Part shown: positions 33,042 to 34,575 of the stretch, in pieces
Numbering within the stretch: the stretch's first letter is position 1
How the letters are laid out: each line of letters starts with the position of its first letter
DNA from: Methylobacterium aquaticum
GTDB taxonomy: Bacteria; Pseudomonadota; Alphaproteobacteria; Rhizobiales; Beijerinckiaceae
Direction: 5' to 3'
Length of the DNA stretch: 34,575 nucleotides
Assembly (NCBI RefSeq): GCF_001043915.1
Contig: NZ_LABX01000195.1
Location: 1 to 34,575 of the forward strand
The notes under the pieces: model-generated
Seen by the model: only the letters and a program-made list of their open reading frames with translations
Databases searched by the model: none
Told to the model about the DNA's origin: nothing
Made by a program: the position numbers and the translations under genes

Positions 33042-33668
33042 ATGGACGTGCTCGTCGTCGACGATCACCCGATCGTGCTGCAAGGCTGCCGCCGGGTGCT
33101 GGAGGATGCCGGCGTCGGGACCGTGCACGAGGCCACCGGCATCGCTGCCGGCTACCGCCGGTTCCGACGCCACCGCCCCGACCTCGTGGTGGCCGACCTT
33201 ACCTTCCAGGGCGCGTCCTTGAGCGGCCTGGCGCTGATCCGGCGGATCCGGGCGGTGGCGCCGGGCACCCGCATCCTGGTCTTCAGCATGCACGATGACC
33301 CGGAGATCGCCGCCCGCGCGCTCGAGAGCGGGGCGGCCGGCTACGTGCTGAAGGACACCGCCTCGTCGGAGCTGCACCTCGCCTTCGAGCGGGTGCGGGA
33401 CGGCGGCACCTATGTCGCGCCCTCGCTCGCCGCCGAGGTGGCGCGGCTGCGCTGCGAGGCACCGGCCGCGCCCCCTCTCACCCCGCGCGAGCGGCAGATC
33501 CTGGCGCGCCTCGGCGCCGGCCGCTCGCATGGCGCGATCGCCGAGGAGCTGGGGCTCAGCTACAAGACCATCGCCAATGCCTGCACGCAGTTGCGCCGCA
33601 AGCTCGGCGCGCGGACCCTCGCCGACCTGATCCGCATCGCCCTGCGGGAGGCGACGCGCGCGCCGTGA
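33042..33668 (+). CDS. NarL/LuxR-family response regulator
   Basis: The 208-residue protein has an N-terminal receiver domain (VVDDHP acidic pocket at 5-10, phospho-acceptor Asp52 in VVADLTF, Lys104 in YVLKDT) and a C-terminal LuxR-type helix-turn-helix (146-202: LTPRERQILARLGAG, then LGLSYKTIANACTQLRRKLG). All receiver residues are present, so it should be phosphorylatable. No histidine kinase is adjacent; the only kinase in the window is the HWE protein 16 kb away. It follows the FAH-fold gene by 68 bp and may be co-transcribed. Targets are unknown. Confidence 0.93.
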   Translation: MDVLVVDDHPIVLQGCRRVLEDAGVGTVHEATGIAAGYRRFRRHRPDLVVADLTFQGASLSGLALIRRIRAVAPGTRILVFSMHDDPEIAARALESGAAGYVLKDTASSELHLAFERVRDGGTYVAPSLAAEVARLRCEAPAAPPLTPRERQILARLGAGRSHGAIAEELGLSYKTIANACTQLRRKLGARTLADLIRIALREATRAP

Positions 33669-33804
33669 CCGACCCGGCCCTGCGCAGCCAACCTTGGCCG
33701 TCCAACCTTGGCCGCACCACGGCAGGGGAGCGGCCCCGAGCGACTCGGATCGTCCTTGGCAAAACAGTCAACCACTGTAAACCATGCCGACCCACGAGAT
33801 CATC

Positions 33805-33824
33805 CCTGGCGAGCATACGCCAGG
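33805..33824. terminator. 7-bp perfect hairpin between the response regulator and RlpA genes
   Basis: CCTGGCG-AGCATA-CGCCAGG forms a 7-bp stem with a 6-base loop, followed by ATATCTTTCATTT. It lies 136 bp after the regulator stop codon and 84 bp before rlpA. It may end the upstream transcript or be an operator for the downstream gene. Confidence 0.4.
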
Positions 33825-33907
33825 ATATCTTTCATTTGACTGCTCCATAATCTCGCCTTCTTCCGTTTTATGTTGCGCCGCGTCAAGCAACAAAACGGGA
33901 ATGCGAA

Positions 33908-34273
33908 ATGGTTTCGAAGGCAAAGCTGGCGATCATCGGCCTCGCAGCAGCGGGCGCCGTCGGAGTGACGATACAAGCCAGCACGCCCGCCGAAGCCCAG
34001 TCCGGCCGTGCCTCCTGGTACGGGCCCGGATTTCAGGGCCGGCGCACTGCGAACGGCGAGCGCTTCAACACGCACGCTTTCACGGCGGCTCACCGCCGCC
34101 TCCCTTTCGGCACCCGGGTCCGGGTCACCAACACGGCGAACGGCCGTTCGGTGGTGGTCCGCATCAACGATCGCGGGCCCTATGTCGGCGGCAGGGTGAT
34201 CGACCTGTCCCAGGCCTCCGCCCGGGCGATCGGCCTGTCGGGCGTCGCCGCCGTGCGCCTCAGCCGCCTCTGA
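33908..34273 (+). CDS. Small RlpA-like exported protein
   Basis: The 121-residue protein has a signal peptide (cleavage near AEAQS), then a single double-psi beta-barrel domain with the RlpA signature ASWYGPGFQGRRTANGERF, plus FGTRVRVTNTANGRSVVVRI and NDRGPYVGGRVIDLS. RlpA proteins are lytic transglycosylases that cleave naked glycan strands. The SPOR domain that targets many RlpA proteins to the septum is absent, as in short alphaproteobacterial members. The domain is complete. The start follows GGGAATGCGAA. Nothing further is encoded downstream. Confidence 0.92.
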   Translation: MVSKAKLAIIGLAAAGAVGVTIQASTPAEAQSGRASWYGPGFQGRRTANGERFNTHAFTAAHRRLPFGTRVRVTNTANGRSVVVRINDRGPYVGGRVIDLSQASARAIGLSGVAAVRLSRL

Positions 34274-34575
34274 ACGGCGGCCGATCGCACCAGGACTCCC
34301 TCGTCCGGACATAGTCTTCGCCCGAGACGGCCGCCGATCCGTCCAGGTCTGGTGCCGCCTCGTCTTGAAGGTGCGCCGGTTCCGGACGGATCGACCGGTT
34401 CTGGCAATAGTCGAAGGTCGCGGCTGCCGCGCCGATTGCCGCGTCCTCTCAGGCCCACTTCTCGTTTTCCATAGCGGAAGCTTGCCCGCAGCCCTCAGGC
34501 TGCTACAAGCGTCGGCACGGCCGAGGCAAGCCCGTGCGGCCGGGATCGTCGGGCCGGCTCTCGCCTGCCGGCCCG
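34274..34575. other. Intergenic end of window, no gene recognised
   Basis: These 302 bp follow the rlpA-like gene. Short open frames on either strand lack a ribosome site and a recognisable product. No hairpin or repeat stands out. The segment may hold the promoter of a gene beyond the edge. Confidence 0.5.

Noticed and set aside
1..34575. CRISPR arrays, phage genes, toxin-antitoxin pairs or biosynthetic clusters
   Set aside because: No regularly spaced repeats, integrase, phage structural genes, toxin pairs or large modular synthases were seen.

Overview
The window is very GC-rich DNA from an alphaproteobacterium of the Hyphomicrobiales. Methylobacterium or a close relative is the best guess. 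This rests on the repABC-type RepA, HWE-family histidine kinase, rhizobial-type Bfd, Omp25-like barrel, PAS/LuxR regulators and palindromic intergenic repeats; it is inference, because no marker gene such as 16S rRNA is present. The left edge carries the first ~289 codons of a RepA partition ATPase running out of the window, so the segment probably lies beside the rep locus of a megaplasmid or chromid.

Layout. 1-869: RepA (minus), then a ~350-bp upstream region with one palindrome and the 3' remnant of a TonB-dependent siderophore receptor gene (1217-1740). 1778-9150: one large minus-strand catabolic locus. In transcription order it holds PotA-, PotB- and PotC-type ABC transporter genes, a single-subunit FAD amine oxidase, a 140-bp palindromic repeat, a three-subunit dehydrogenase of the HcnABC/opine oxidase/D-hydroxyproline dehydrogenase type (2Fe-2S subunit, FAD + BFD-like subunit, DadA-like subunit), and RidA. 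Start and stop codons overlap by 4 bp at four junctions. The logical reading is import of an amine-containing compound, its oxidation to an imine, and clearance of the imine by RidA. No periplasmic binding protein is present. 9361-9596: two identical tRNA-Thr(GGT) genes.

9698-21348: signalling and iron genes. A LuxR-type regulator, a MHYT-PAS-PAS-GGDEF-EAL protein, a small conserved hypothetical, a dCache-HAMP-HWE sensor kinase followed by the relic of a response-regulator receiver, a bacterioferritin-associated ferredoxin with a possible Irr box, a metallophosphoesterase, a glycine-zipper small exported protein and a second GGDEF-EAL protein.

21435-32973: sugar, sugar-acid and lipid genes. 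A phosphomannomutase/phosphoglucomutase, a XylX-like 2-keto-3-deoxy sugar-acid dehydratase, a 699-residue protein that joins two outer-membrane barrels, a PAS-HTH regulator, an acyl-CoA dehydrogenase, an alpha/beta hydrolase, a FadL-type outer-membrane transporter and a second FAH-fold hydrolase. 33042-34273: an orphan NarL-type response regulator and a small RlpA-like protein.

The most unusual features are non-genic. A small inverted-repeat element is present as two full 125-bp copies (17860-17984 and, in opposite orientation, 30100-30224) and one solo end (26613-26668). All three loci sit directly at the 3' ends of genes. The right-hand copy is fused to the remnant of an IS5-family transposase and a further end at 29890. 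Decayed genes (TonB receptor, receiver domain, transposase) show a replicon under active erosion. All family calls come from reading the translations; no database search was possible.
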